Below are positions 26,641 to 35,941 of a stretch of 64,000 nucleotides of DNA, piece by piece. Source of the DNA: Fortiea contorta PCC 7126. Its GTDB lineage: Bacteria > Cyanobacteriota > Cyanobacteriia > Cyanobacteriales > Nostocaceae. The stretch is taken from NCBI RefSeq assembly GCF_000332295.1, contig NZ_KB235930.1, positions 625,895 through 689,894 on the forward strand, written 5' to 3'. Each line of letters opens with the position of its first letter. The stretch's first letter is position 1. The notes below the pieces were generated by a model. The model had not been told where the DNA came from, did no database searches, and saw only the letters and a list, made by a program, of their open reading frames with translations. Both the position numbers and the translations under genes were made by a program.

Positions 26641-27669
26641 GTGATTCATAAAATTGCTCACAGATTCCTCAGCCATCAATCACAGGATGAGTTGACCACA
26701 AACTATGAGTTTGACTGGTTTGACTGGTTCTGTCTTTATTATCCTCCCGGCTGGCTGATTATTTTTAATCGCCACTGGCAACATTATCATACTGATCCGG
26801 AAGGTTGGAACTGGTTAGAATATGGATTATTTCTTGTTCCTGGGGGATTCTATCTCGCCTTATTGATGCGCTGGTTGCGTCTTGGTTGTCGTCCTCCCCA
26901 AGCACAACACCAAGAATTCTCACCCCAATATCAACAAGCTTTCCATCGAGAAATTCTCGCTCCCATAGTCAAACACTATTTTCGAGGAGAATTACAACAA
27001 ACAGAAAACTTACCACAAACCGGCCCCATGATTGTAGCGATGAATCATGCAGGGATGTGCTTTCCCTGGGACTTTGTAGCCTTGGGTTATCTGTTGAGTC
27101 AAACACGCAGTTGGGTAGTGCAACCCCTAGCTGAGGTATCATTGTTTGAACATCCGTGGATGATTTGGTGGCTTCCACCGGGATGGTCGCAAGTATTAGG
27201 TGGAGTGCGTGCAGAGTGGAGTGATTTTGCCGCCGCCACCAAAGCAGGTAAAATAATTCTCTACGCACCAGAAGGCTTACGCGGGCCTTTGAAAGGCTGG
27301 CGCCGACGCTATCAATTACAAAAATTTGATGTTAGTTTTGTAAAACTAAGCGATCGCTATCAAATTCCCATTCTACCAGTTTCCTGTATTGGTAGTGAAT
27401 CCTTGCATCCCTGGACAATCAACCTCCAAGGATTGCAAAAATTCTTCAAATTACCGTTTCTGCCCCTTTCCCCCCTCATGATACTCTTAATTTTATTTCC
27501 CTCCATGGGCGTCTGGGGAATGAAAACCCGACTGCGTTATTTCATTCAACCTCTGCAACCAGCAACAACAACAGCAAATAATAGACGCACACTCATCTAT
27601 CATCAAGCGCAGCAACTGCGAGAAAAACTGCAACAGCAAATTACACAACTGCTGCTTCATCGCCATTAA
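26641..27669 (+). CDS. Lysophospholipid (1-acylglycerol-3-phosphate) acyltransferase-like protein
   Basis: The 342-residue PlsC-fold protein starts at GTG. About 100 N-terminal residues carry a membrane-associated helix (FDWFDWFCLYYPPGWLIIFN). The acyltransferase core then shows MIVAMNHAGMCFPWDFVALG, which replaces the usual NHx4D motif with HAGMCFPWD (seven residues between His and Asp). ILYAPEGLRGPLKGWRRR is the PEG motif and IPILPVSCIGSESLHPW follows. It probably acylates a lipid substrate at the membrane. The altered motif I marks it as a distinct subfamily, so the exact acceptor is uncertain. Confidence 0.75.
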   Translation: MIHKIAHRFLSHQSQDELTTNYEFDWFDWFCLYYPPGWLIIFNRHWQHYHTDPEGWNWLEYGLFLVPGGFYLALLMRWLRLGCRPPQAQHQEFSPQYQQAFHREILAPIVKHYFRGELQQTENLPQTGPMIVAMNHAGMCFPWDFVALGYLLSQTRSWVVQPLAEVSLFEHPWMIWWLPPGWSQVLGGVRAEWSDFAAATKAGKIILYAPEGLRGPLKGWRRRYQLQKFDVSFVKLSDRYQIPILPVSCIGSESLHPWTINLQGLQKFFKLPFLPLSPLMILLILFPSMGVWGMKTRLRYFIQPLQPATTTANNRRTLIYHQAQQLREKLQQQITQLLLHRH

Positions 27670-27734
27670 TAATACCATCACATCAAAATCAAACTCCGCG
27701 CTCCTTTGCGTTTACCTCCGCGCTCCTCTGTCTT

Positions 27735-27777
27735 GAAAAGTTTGCTCAACGGGGGGAACCCCCGCACGCAACTTTTC
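27735..27777. repeat. Inverted-repeat hairpin between convergent genes
   Basis: GAAAAGTTTGC ... GCAACTTTTC enclose an inner perfect stem (CGGGGG / CCCCCG around GAA). It lies between the acyltransferase gene and the facing response-regulator gene. It could terminate both, although its look is that of a dispersed Nostocales repeat. Confidence 0.5.
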
Positions 27778-27803
27778 GCTGCGTTTAAAAAAAGCACCAA
27801 AAA

Positions 27804-28502
27804 CTAAACCGACTCCACAAACCCCGCACCAAAACGATAACCCTTACCATACACAGTGTGAATCAACATCCCTTCCTTCCCCACCTCAATTTTCCGCCGC
27901 AACAGCCGAATTAAAGCCGCAATCACATTACTACTCGGTTGCTCATCATCCGTCCACAAATGATGCATAATTTGAGCATGAGTTAGCAGTTGTCCCGTGT
28001 GCTCCATAAAATATTGCAACAACTGACTTTCTTTGTGGGATAATTCAATTACCCGTCCTTGACGATAAGCTATTTGGTTGTCGCTATCCAGTTCCAAATC
28101 AGCAACAGTCAACCGCTTGGCAGCAGCACTGTAAGACTCTGCACCCGAACGCCGCAACAAAGCCCGGACTCTGGCTAACAATTCCCGTAACTCAAAAGGT
28201 TTCACTAAATAATCATCCGCACCGGCATCTAAACCTTGGACGCGATCGTCTAAAGTATCCTTAGCAGTGAGAAACAGCACCGGCGTAGTTTTACCTTGGC
28301 GACGCAATTCTTGACAAATTTCTAACCCTGTGGTTCCAGGTAGCATCCAATCTAAAATCAACAAATCATAACTGCCTGATTGTGCTAGACTGCTACCGCT
28401 AGTTCCTTCATAAGCCACATCTACGATATAACCTTCACGGGTAAGCACGCGAATTAAAGGATCAGCTAATTCAACCTCGTCATCAACTAATAAAATTCTC
28501 AT
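27804..28502 (-). CDS. rppA: OmpR/PhoB-family response regulator, RppA-like
   Basis: The 232-residue protein has a receiver domain (acidic pocket DDE at residues 7-9, phospho-acceptor Asp in [10 protein letters not shown], Lys in [13 protein letters not shown]) joined to a winged-helix output domain ([42 protein letters not shown]). The wording of the receiver closely recalls RppA, a cyanobacterial regulator linked to redox/photosynthesis or nickel responses. No histidine kinase is adjacent. Class certain, RppA identity moderate. Confidence 0.85.
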   Translation of the reverse strand: MRILLVDDEVELADPLIRVLTREGYIVDVAYEGTSGSSLAQSGSYDLLILDWMLPGTTGLEICQELRRQGKTTPVLFLTAKDTLDDRVQGLDAGADDYLVKPFELRELLARVRALLRRSGAESYSAAAKRLTVADLELDSDNQIAYRQGRVIELSHKESQLLQYFMEHTGQLLTHAQIMHHLWTDDEQPSSNVIAALIRLLRRKIEVGKEGMLIHTVYGKGYRFGAGFVESV

Positions 28503-28572
28503 ACTGCTTGTAGTCAGCCATATCGAGATATTCTCAATATTAATGAACCGCCTAGGATATCAAAAAAAGAGA

Positions 28573-29217
28573 ATGTTGACTGTTGCATTGCCAAAAGGGG
28601 AACTACTCAAAAATAGCATCCGGTTGCTGCAATCTGTAGGACTAGATTTTAGTGCTTTTTTAGAAGCAGGAAATCGCCAACTGCAAATCACCGATGCTAG
28701 CGGACAAGCCAAAGGACTGCTGGTACGCGGACAGGATGTACCTGTTTATGTAGAATATGGTCAGGCGCAACTGGGTATTATTGGTTATGATTTATTGCGG
28801 GAGAAAAAACCGCAGGTTGCTCAGTTGGTTGATTTACAGTTTGGTGGTTGTCGCTTGTCAGTCGCAGTCAAAACAGCCAGTGTCTACAAATCACCCCTAG
28901 ACTTACCACCCAATAGTCGTGTGGCTTCCAAATATGTTAACTGTGCGCGAGAATATTTCCAAAGTCTGGATTTACAGGTAGAAATTGTGCCGTTATCTGG
29001 TTCAGTGGAACTAGGGCCAATTACAGGAATGTCAGAAGCCATCGTTGATTTGGTTTCCACTGGGCGGACACTACGAGAAAATGGTCTGGTTGAAATTGAG
29101 GTTTTATATGAAAGTACAGCCAGATTGATTGCTCATCCCCTGAGTTACCGTCTCAATAGCGATAATTTGCATCAATTAGTGGAAAGTATGCGATCGCAAC
29201 TCCTATCTTCAGTTTAA
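28573..29217 (+). CDS. hisG: ATP phosphoribosyltransferase, short form
   Basis: HisG catalyses the first step of histidine synthesis, joining ATP and PRPP. From the ATG at 28573 the 214-residue protein reads [20 protein letters not shown]. It has [18 protein letters not shown], the PRPP-binding [20 protein letters not shown] and the closing [10 protein letters not shown]. It lacks the C-terminal regulatory domain, so it is the short HisG-S type that needs a HisZ partner encoded elsewhere. Ten upstream in-frame codons from 28543 are not part of the family. It is divergently arranged with the response regulator. Confidence 0.95.
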   Translation: MLTVALPKGELLKNSIRLLQSVGLDFSAFLEAGNRQLQITDASGQAKGLLVRGQDVPVYVEYGQAQLGIIGYDLLREKKPQVAQLVDLQFGGCRLSVAVKTASVYKSPLDLPPNSRVASKYVNCAREYFQSLDLQVEIVPLSGSVELGPITGMSEAIVDLVSTGRTLRENGLVEIEVLYESTARLIAHPLSYRLNSDNLHQLVESMRSQLLSSV

Positions 29218-29259
29218 CTGCGATCGCTACCTACCCTGACAAAAACTCAACTGATTATT

Positions 29260-29613
29260 ATGCCATTAATCAAAGTCCAAACTTCTGTAGCTGCGCCAGA
29301 AGCGGCTGAAATTGAGCTAATGCTGAAAAGTCTATCAGCTAAATTAGCAAAACATACAGGAAAGCCAGAATCTTATGTTATGACTGCTTTTGAAGCCGGA
29401 ATTGCTATGACATTCGCCGGTAGTACAGAACCAGTTTGTTACATAGAAATTAAGAGTGTTGGCGCCATGAAACCTGAGCAAACTGAAGCGATGAGTCAGG
29501 ATTTTTGTCAGCAAATTCACCACTATCTCAGCGTTCCTCAAAATCGCATTTACATAGAATTTACGGATGCTAAAGGGGCGATGTGGGGTTGGAATAGCAC
29601 AACTTTTGCTTAA
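29260..29613 (+). CDS. MIF/phenylpyruvate tautomerase-like protein
   Basis: The 117-residue protein starts MPLIKVQTSVAAPEA, so Pro2 would be the catalytic N-terminal proline after Met removal. SLSAKLAKHTGKPESYVMTA, FAGSTEPVCYIEIKSVGAM and NRIYIEFTDAKGAMWGWN match the macrophage-migration-inhibitory-factor family, which forms trimers with tautomerase activity. The bacterial role is not established. It follows hisG by 42 bp and may be cotranscribed with it. Confidence 0.9.
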   Translation: MPLIKVQTSVAAPEAAEIELMLKSLSAKLAKHTGKPESYVMTAFEAGIAMTFAGSTEPVCYIEIKSVGAMKPEQTEAMSQDFCQQIHHYLSVPQNRIYIEFTDAKGAMWGWNSTTFA

Positions 29614-29779
29614 TTTCTCCCTGATACAAGTTTTCTGATGAGTATTCTCATTAGCTAGATGTTTCGCTTACAACAGAAATGAAGCGCTGCGAAATTCAAA
29701 ATTTTGCGGCGCTGATTAAAGTTGAATTTTATCGGGGTGAAACATTTTTAATGAAGCGAAATATCTCACAGCAGCTTCA

Positions 29780-30426
29780 GTGCAAATTTCATATATCCAA
29801 AAACCACAAACCAAGAAAACTAGTAAGAATATATTTGTAGTTTTATTGATTGCGATCGCATTTTTGAGTGTAGCGATCGCTTGCTGGACTAGCTTACAAG
29901 AAAAGGGAACTCTTAACTCTTAACTCTTAACATTCTGTTCCCGTTCCTTGTTCCACAAATAACTTTAGTTCTGGGTTTAAAGCCCAGTAAAAAAAAGACG
30001 TTTTTCGAGTCCGCGAAGCGCGTTCGCGTAGCGTCTCGCAGAGAAGAAAAACAGCGTCCTTGTTTCAATCCCACCCTTTTTAAAGGTGGGTTTCTCTGTT
30101 GCCTGTTCCCCGTTCCCTGTTCCCTCTGAACACAAGTTGCCGCTATTGATGCCGCTCGCAAACATGCTGAAAATCTTTTTATCACCGCCCTTGACACTGT
30201 TGTTGATAAAATTTTAGTTGTGGATGAAACCGGGATAATTAATCAAGCCAATCCAGCGGCTGAGTTACTATTTGGCATCAATACAGATCATCTTTTAGGA
30301 TACAGTCTCAACAAATTTTTACCCAGTTTATCCCCAAATCCTAACTCTTGGGAAAACTGCAGTGAGCAAATCTTAGAAACCAGTCAAAACTCTCGCATTC
30401 TCGAAGCGACAATTTCCCAACACTAA
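29780..30426 (+). pseudogene. Histidine-kinase N-terminal remnant (TM + PAS) split by a 236-bp repeat insertion
   Basis: From 29780 a frame reads through KKTSKNIFVVLLIAIAFLSV (a membrane helix) to WTSLQ at 29899 and then into repeats and a stop at 29923. The frame resumes at about 30130 with VAAIDAARKHAENLFITALD and a PAS domain (KILVVDETGIINQANPAAEL) and stops at 30426. ACAAG occurs at both junctions (29896-29900 and 30132-30136). Removing the 236 bp between them joins ...WTSLQ to VAAID... exactly in frame. The kinase core is absent here. The cause and order of events are inferred; the broken frame is seen directly. Confidence 0.75.
29901..30136. mobile_element. Short repeat insertion inside the kinase remnant, with 5-bp duplication
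   Basis: This 236-bp block (insert plus one ACAAG copy) contains CTTAACT heptamers, GTTCC/CCTGTTCC repeats, a GCGTTCGCGTAGCGTCTCGC-type palindromic segment (about 30010-30045) and an AAGGTGGG/CCCACCTTT-like hairpin. All are typical of dispersed Nostocales repeats. No transposase is encoded. The flanking 5-bp repeat suggests non-autonomous transposition. Confidence 0.55.
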
Positions 30427-30706
30427 CTCACCGCTCGCGTAATCCAGAATGAGTGTGATGAAATAAATAATAATATCCAAACAAACGATACAATAGGCAC
30501 AACTAATTCTGCCTTTAGTCCAATATAATTAACTCGTTAACTGAGTTACTATGTTCAGCAAATTCACTGCTATATATGGCTCTATAGTACTTGTTACGCT
30601 AAATCAACATTAGAGACTTTTATTTACCTTGCTATGATCCGGATCATGGTCAGGCGATTAGCATAAAATTTGACATCTCAAAACTTTTCAAACACCCTTT
30701 TACCCT

Positions 30707-33478
30707 GTGCTCTATCAATTAACTTGTTTCTTGCGAAACATTAATCTATCGTTGTTCGTCTTTTTATTAACAAATATATTAATACTCGATAGGGTAAATG
30801 TAAAAAATCCAATATATACAAATGTAAATTCTTCTAGCAAATTTATATTTGATTTCAAAGTAAATGCAAAAAATTCTTCTAAAGAAAATTCATTTATTAA
30901 TCAGTTAAATATTGTACAAAATTCAAATCCAGATCAAGCTTTTCCTAGCATTAATATACCAAAATTACCTAATAATATATTACGATCAGATTCTAATTAC
31001 GTAAATCATAATAATTTAGATAGACAAAATCAAACTCCGGGTTTCAACAGTAAAAATATAGAGTTTTTTATACTTAATTCTTTGGTTAATAGTTATAATA
31101 AATATCCCTGGATAGTTTATCCTAGCGATGAATTAAAATTCTCCTCTTTCTTTAACCTAATTAAAAATACAACTTATACTGATTTTTCTTTTAAAATCGC
31201 AGCAGATGAACCAATAATTAATCACATTATTTTTGCTCATTTTCCTAAGCAAAATCAATTCTATTGGTCACTACCTGGTAATCGAATTGTTATGGAAACT
31301 CAAGGGTGGCAAGGTGGAATTTTTGACCAAGGGCAATCAACAGAAATTGATAGCAGACAATTGATTATATTAACTCAAAAACTTTGGGGGATGCAAGCGG
31401 CTTCGTTTGTTCCCCAATCTTTTAAACAACTCACAGGAGAAATTAATACCAACCAATTCGCCGTCCAATCCGTTGCGGCGGAGGTGATAAATCCACCGAG
31501 TTTTCCCACACCTAGGGTTACTATCAATAATGGAAATAGCAATTCTACAATTACGAGCATTCCCCGAACTTCAAATTTTGGTACTGCTTCAACCTACAAT
31601 CCTAAAGGTGGTGGATCTTTATTTGAATTTTTAGATGCAGACAACGCTCCTCTAATTTTACAAACCTTTCCCACCAGTAATTTACAACCACTCTTAGAGG
31701 CTGGAAGTCTTACTATAGGAACAATAATTTCTCCAGAAACTTTAGCAAAAATAGGTTTTTATTGGGGTAATCCTTTTACGGGTGAAAAAACTCGATTCCA
31801 ACCTCAAATTACTTCTATACCAGGGCTAAAAATTGGTCAGGGAGGGAAATTTGATAATTGGTCACTGCTCAATATTTTGATCAATCCTTTTCTGAGTAGA
31901 GAACAACGAGATTTATATTACTTGAATTCCTTATATTGGGTTCCTTTGGGTCAAAGAATAACTAATATCAGATTGAAGGATAAACAAGAAAACTATCACT
32001 GGCAGAGATTTTACTTGAGCCGTCCTCACAATCGCGTTTTATTACAATACGATCCTGAAAAAGTTCAGGCAACTTACACTAATGTTTTTAGTAATCCTGG
32101 TGTTTCCCTTTCTTTATCAGTTAATCAAGGAAAAATAGATGACTTACAAACTGCTAACACTACACTATCAATGCTCATGGGAGGAGTTTTCGAGTTAATT
32201 CATCCTCCGCAGTTAGAACAAAGTTTACAAGAAGCTAAAAAGCGATTTTCTCAACAAGAAAATTTTGCTGATTTAAACTTAAAAGCAACACCAGATCAGA
32301 TAGGACAAATTAACCAATTACTAAACAGAACACTCTTATTAGGTAATCGCAATAGTAATTTAGAACAAGTATCGGGAACATTGACCTTTCCGAGTAAAAT
32401 TACACCCAATAGCTCCAATATCTTACAAATACGTACTGGAAATTATCGGCGAGCAGTTCTGTTTGTAGATGGAAATAGTACTTGGACGGTAGGTCAAACT
32501 TTTATTTCTCAAGCAGATATTTCCAATACAAGTTTCGGTCCTTTGACATTTATTGGTGTACCTATTCCCTTAGAACAAACATCTATTCGTCACAGTAACC
32601 GCGCATCAGCAGCACAAGTAATTTTAACTAATTCTAATGGCCAGCAGTTTGGGCAGAACTGGAGTTCAGCAGAAATGACAGAAGTCCCAATAAATCTTCG
32701 TTCATTTGCTTTCGCTTTTGACCATATTGAATTAAGTCAAGTTTACCAAGTTATTACTAAATCGCAGACCTTTAATGGATATCTATTTTTACCCGCACTA
32801 GAATTTTTATGGGCAGGTTCTTCAGGTGAGTGGAATTACAACGTTAATTCAGGTATCTGGTTTAACTTGAATTCAGACTCCGTATTTAATGTTGCAAATA
32901 ATAGTTTGGGATTATCTGAGCCAACGCTGGGTATTTACGCTAATGGCGCATTAAGTTATATCAAGACTCATGCGGAATTTGATGCAAAAGGAAAAACCCA
33001 AGCAATTATTAACCACATTCCGACTTTACGCTTTTATTGGAATAGTGCAGCGAATTCTCAAAATCCTGCTTACCTCAATTTGAGCTACTTGTTTTCTCGT
33101 CAAGATCAGAATCTAAATTATTCTTTAGCTCCAGCAGTTATATTTATTGATAATCAAGAGCATTTGTCGTTAGCAGGATTTTTACAAGCTAAGTTGTCAC
33201 TACGTACAGGTTTAGAGTTGAGTAATTCTATAGAAATAGGTAATAAATTTTTCTACACATTAGCAGCAACTCAACAGATAAACCCAAATTGGTCTATTGG
33301 GGCTTACCTGCAAAATTTCCGAGAAATTAATCAAGGTATAAAAAATAGAAATGATGATTTTTCCTATGGGTTAATAATCAAACATGGTTCTTCTGATAGT
33401 AGAAATTTTCGGGAATTTCACTTTGGAATGAGTGGAGATCAATTTGAGATTCGTTTGGAAGGAAGTTGGCGATTTTAA
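30707..33478 (+). CDS. Large AT-rich hypothetical protein, probable cell-envelope protein (923 aa)
   Basis: The GTG-started frame opens with a hydrophobic segment (LSLFVFLLTNILILD) that can serve as a signal or anchor. An Asn/Ser-rich region follows, and several hundred residues with Tyr/Trp/Asn-rich strands. The last ~200 residues (LEFLWAGSSGEWNYNVNSGI, LSYLFSRQDQNLNYSLAP) alternate like a beta-barrel and end FEIRLEGSWRF, with a terminal aromatic as in outer-membrane proteins. The codons are much more A/T-rich than in the flanking genes. I recognise no family. Its position between two kinase fragments suggests acquisition, but that is inference. The start codon is uncertain. Confidence 0.65.
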   Translation: MLYQLTCFLRNINLSLFVFLLTNILILDRVNVKNPIYTNVNSSSKFIFDFKVNAKNSSKENSFINQLNIVQNSNPDQAFPSINIPKLPNNILRSDSNYVNHNNLDRQNQTPGFNSKNIEFFILNSLVNSYNKYPWIVYPSDELKFSSFFNLIKNTTYTDFSFKIAADEPIINHIIFAHFPKQNQFYWSLPGNRIVMETQGWQGGIFDQGQSTEIDSRQLIILTQKLWGMQAASFVPQSFKQLTGEINTNQFAVQSVAAEVINPPSFPTPRVTINNGNSNSTITSIPRTSNFGTASTYNPKGGGSLFEFLDADNAPLILQTFPTSNLQPLLEAGSLTIGTIISPETLAKIGFYWGNPFTGEKTRFQPQITSIPGLKIGQGGKFDNWSLLNILINPFLSREQRDLYYLNSLYWVPLGQRITNIRLKDKQENYHWQRFYLSRPHNRVLLQYDPEKVQATYTNVFSNPGVSLSLSVNQGKIDDLQTANTTLSMLMGGVFELIHPPQLEQSLQEAKKRFSQQENFADLNLKATPDQIGQINQLLNRTLLLGNRNSNLEQVSGTLTFPSKITPNSSNILQIRTGNYRRAVLFVDGNSTWTVGQTFISQADISNTSFGPLTFIGVPIPLEQTSIRHSNRASAAQVILTNSNGQQFGQNWSSAEMTEVPINLRSFAFAFDHIELSQVYQVITKSQTFNGYLFLPALEFLWAGSSGEWNYNVNSGIWFNLNSDSVFNVANNSLGLSEPTLGIYANGALSYIKTHAEFDAKGKTQAIINHIPTLRFYWNSAANSQNPAYLNLSYLFSRQDQNLNYSLAPAVIFIDNQEHLSLAGFLQAKLSLRTGLELSNSIEIGNKFFYTLAATQQINPNWSIGAYLQNFREINQGIKNRNDDFSYGLIIKHGSSDSRNFREFHFGMSGDQFEIRLEGSWRF

Positions 33479-33479
33479 A

Positions 33480-33501
33480 AAGGCACACCTGAGTGTGCCT
33501 T
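33480..33501 (+). terminator. Hairpin after the 923-aa gene
   Basis: AAGGCACAC and GTGTGCCTT form a perfect 9-bp stem with a CTGA loop, starting 1 bp after the stop codon. There is no T-run downstream, so it may stabilise the mRNA end or terminate weakly. Confidence 0.5.
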
Positions 33502-33586
33502 GGTGAATGATTTGACTAATTTTTGCAGATGCTTCTGTTTAACAGGATTACGTTAAAATGCAGAAAACTTTTACTTGAGAATTGTG

Positions 33587-34057
33587 TCAGAATAGACCAC
33601 GAGTAGTAGACCTGAGAATTGCTGTATATTGATCTAGTGACAGGTTGCCGTTAACTAGTCTATCACCTACTGCTATTCCAACAGGATTTGCCGCTGCTGC
33701 TGGGAGTGGTAATGTTGGACCACCAAAAAGTATTATGCTTGGGACTGACACATGAGTTACAGGATCAATATATGCAGAACCTTGAACTGCATAAGTACCG
33801 TTGCCGTCAATTCCTGCTAAATAAGTCCCTGCTGGAGAAACTTTTTCAGCCGCAATAGAACTCACATAAGTACTAGGAGTAATGTATGTTATTACACCCG
33901 AAAATCCTCCTTGTTGTACTGTAAGCGTAGGTATTGCTGGCACTGTTGCGGTTTGGGCTAATGCTGGAGTTAATTTAAAAGTTGCAAAGCTAATAAAAGC
34001 CGTGAGACAAAAACTAACTCTCAAAAAAACACCAGCATAATGGGAAAGTAAGTTCAT
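33587..34057 (-). CDS. Small secreted protein (156 aa)
   Basis: The N-terminus has a signal peptide (FLRVSFCLTAFISFATFKLT, cleavage near ALA-QT). The mature part is about 120 residues, Gly/Thr/Val-rich and acid-poor (GGFSGVITYITPSTYVSSIA, YLAGIDGNGTYAVQGSAY, GIAVGDRLVNGNLSLDQYTA). I recognise no domain. It faces the 923-residue gene convergently across 108 bp and may be part of the same acquired segment. It is likely periplasmic or extracellular. Confidence 0.6.
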   Translation of the reverse strand: MNLLSHYAGVFLRVSFCLTAFISFATFKLTPALAQTATVPAIPTLTVQQGGFSGVITYITPSTYVSSIAAEKVSPAGTYLAGIDGNGTYAVQGSAYIDPVTHVSVPSIILFGGPTLPLPAAAANPVGIAVGDRLVNGNLSLDQYTAILRSTTRGLF

Positions 34058-34375
34058 CTGAATAAACTAGATTTCAAGATGTTTGCTTAACTCTTAATAT
34101 ATAAGATAGCTTTGCGATATAGTATCTTTTTGTGGCAATAAAAGTACAATTAAAAAGACATAAATCCAGGTGTAAAAAAGACTAAAGAATTTGCAACATT
34201 TATCTGTAAGTGATTAGACAATAAAAATATTATTACTCAAACCGATACACACAATAATGCTCAACCGATCATCGAAGCGATCGCATACACTAAATACAAT
34301 AATGCTTTTGCTCAATGTAGATGTATAAAATAACCTGTTTGTGTTGTTTGGATTTTATCAAACAGAATACATGCG

Positions 34376-34505
34376 TCAGGAGCCAGAATTCAGTATGAAT
34401 TCTGGCTCCTGACTCCTGAATAAACGGGCCTAAAACCCCCTCCAAATCGTAGATTTGGAGGTCTTCAATCAGTCGGGGATTCAGACCCGCGACTGATTGA
34501 TTCTG
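34376..34505. repeat. Cluster of three consecutive perfect/near-perfect palindromes
   Basis: Stem 1: TCAGGAGCCAGAATTC (34376-34391) with its exact complement at 34397-34412 (16 bp, 5-nt loop). Stem 2: CCTCCAAATC (34439-34448) with 34452-34461 (10 bp, 3-nt loop). Stem 3: CAATCAGTCG with CGACTGATTG (10 bp) near 34467-34500. There is no credible coding content; this is a MITE-like or structured repeat unit. Confidence 0.65.
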
Positions 34506-34575
34506 ACGGATGTATTCTGACTTCTGGATTCTCTTCAACTAAGTTAACTGGCTTTATTTTAGATATTTGAATTTC

Positions 34576-34724
34576 GTTTCCGATTTCTATTACCAATTAA
34601 GATGCGTTTGCCCTCGCATAAGCACGGCGGTAAAATTAAGTGTATTTCTGAACCAGGAGGGGGAACAGAGTTTCAGATAGAAATTCCCATTCAGCAAAAT
34701 GTTAACCCCCCAACCCCAACATGA
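34576..34724 (+). pseudogene. Histidine-kinase C-terminal remnant (HATPase G2 box)
   Basis: From about 34602 the frame reads MRLPSHKHGGKIKCISEPGG then GTEFQIEIPIQQN and stops at 34724. KHGGxxxxxSEPGxGTEFxIEIP is the closing part of the HATPase_c domain of histidine kinases. Just upstream another frame gives PISITN, as expected for the preceding GLGLPIS block after a frameshift. No intact kinase precedes it. It may be the tail of the same gene whose N-terminal part lies at 29780-30426. Confidence 0.7.
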
Positions 34725-34772
34725 AGTTAAAAGCTATAGGATAGAGATTCAGCATCAACCGATAAATTTCCT

Positions 34773-35852
34773 ATGTCTGCTACACCCCTAACTCCCCAGC
34801 TTGACTCACCCCATTCCACAAAATTAGAATTTGTCCCCCCCTTACTAGGTGGTTCACTGGCCGAGTTAACTGCTTGGGTACAGCAACAGGGACAACCAGC
34901 TTACAGAGGTAAGCAGCTCCATGATTGGATATATCACAAAGGAGTGCGATCTCTTGCGGATATTTCCGCTTTTCCGAAAAACTGGCGCACAGCATTAGCC
35001 ACAGTCCCCATCGGGCGTTCCACTCTCCATTATCGCTCTGTCGCGGCTGATGGTACAGTGAAGTATCTGCTGCAGCTTGCAGACGGACAAATTATCGAAA
35101 CTGTTGGTATCCCCAGTGACAAACGCTTGACAGTTTGCGTTTCTAGTCAAGTGGGTTGTGCTATGGCTTGTGATTTCTGCGCCACTGGGAAAGGTGGCTA
35201 TAAACGTCACCTCGATGTTCATGAAATAATTGATCAAGTGTTGACTGTACAAACAGATTTTCAACAACGAGTCAGCCATGTGGTATATATGGGTATGGGT
35301 GAACCGTTGTTAAATACTGAAAATGTATTAACTTCGTTGAAATCTCTCAATCAAGATGTCGGTATAGGAGCGCGATCGCTCACAGTCTCCACAGTAGGCA
35401 TACCCTCGCGCATTCGTCAACTCGCCCAACACCATTTACAAATTACCCTCGCTGTCAGTCTCCATGCTTCTAATCAAGCTTTGCGAGAGCAACTCATCCC
35501 CAGCGCTCGTACCTACCCCCTAGAAGATTTACTCGCAGAATGTCGAGAATACGTAGAAGTCACTGGACGAAGATTAAGTTTTGAATATATTTTGCTCGCC
35601 GGCGTTAACGATTTACCAAAACATGCATTAGAACTAGCGCAACATCTGCGGGGTTTTCAAAACCATGTGAATTTGATTCCCTACAACCCCATCCCCGAAG
35701 TAGATTATAAACGCCCAAATAGCGATCGCATTCAAGCCTTCGTCAACGTCCTCAAGCAACAACAAATAGCTGTCAGCGTCCGCTACTCCCGTGGTTTAGA
35801 AGCTGACGCTGCTTGTGGACAACTGCGAACCAGTAAAACCCTTCCGGTTTAA
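34773..35852 (+). CDS. rlmN: 23S rRNA (adenine(2503)-C(2))-methyltransferase, dual-specificity
   Basis: The 359-residue radical-SAM enzyme methylates A2503 of 23S rRNA (and A37 of some tRNAs). It has the cluster motif Cys129-x3-Cys133-x2-Cys136 ([12 protein letters not shown]) and the GMGEPLLN motif that binds [27 protein letters not shown] and the second catalytic Cys348 in DAACGQLR follow. The length is normal. No cotranscribed partner is evident. Confidence 0.95.
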   Translation: MSATPLTPQLDSPHSTKLEFVPPLLGGSLAELTAWVQQQGQPAYRGKQLHDWIYHKGVRSLADISAFPKNWRTALATVPIGRSTLHYRSVAADGTVKYLLQLADGQIIETVGIPSDKRLTVCVSSQVGCAMACDFCATGKGGYKRHLDVHEIIDQVLTVQTDFQQRVSHVVYMGMGEPLLNTENVLTSLKSLNQDVGIGARSLTVSTVGIPSRIRQLAQHHLQITLAVSLHASNQALREQLIPSARTYPLEDLLAECREYVEVTGRRLSFEYILLAGVNDLPKHALELAQHLRGFQNHVNLIPYNPIPEVDYKRPNSDRIQAFVNVLKQQQIAVSVRYSRGLEADAACGQLRTSKTLPV

Positions 35853-35877
35853 TTAAACGTCAGATCCAAAAACCAAT

Positions 35878-35906
35878 GTAGAGACGTTGCATGACAACGC
35901 CTCTAC
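35878..35906. repeat. Dispersed hairpin repeat, GTAGAGACG family (copy 2)
   Basis: GTAGAGACGTTGC and its complement (AACGCCTCTAC side) fold into a stem with one mismatch. It lies 26 bp after the rlmN stop and could also act as a transcript end. Confidence 0.55.
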
Positions 35907-35941
35907 CAAAAAAATTATGGTATTAATTAATTGGCTCAGAA

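Noticed and set aside
29913-30197. Minus-strand frames over the kinase remnant
   Set aside because: They read through composite repeats (CCTGTTCC, GCGTTCGCG) and have no domain; the plus-strand kinase fragments explain the conserved parts.
30530-30548. TAACTC-GTTAACT-GAGTTA as a terminal repeat of the proposed inserted segment
   Set aside because: Only a 6-bp stem, and no matching copy was found at the right side near 34540-34580, so it does not define a border.
34290-34538. 82-residue minus-strand frame
   Set aside because: It spans the three palindromes and reads them symmetrically; no start signal or domain supports it.
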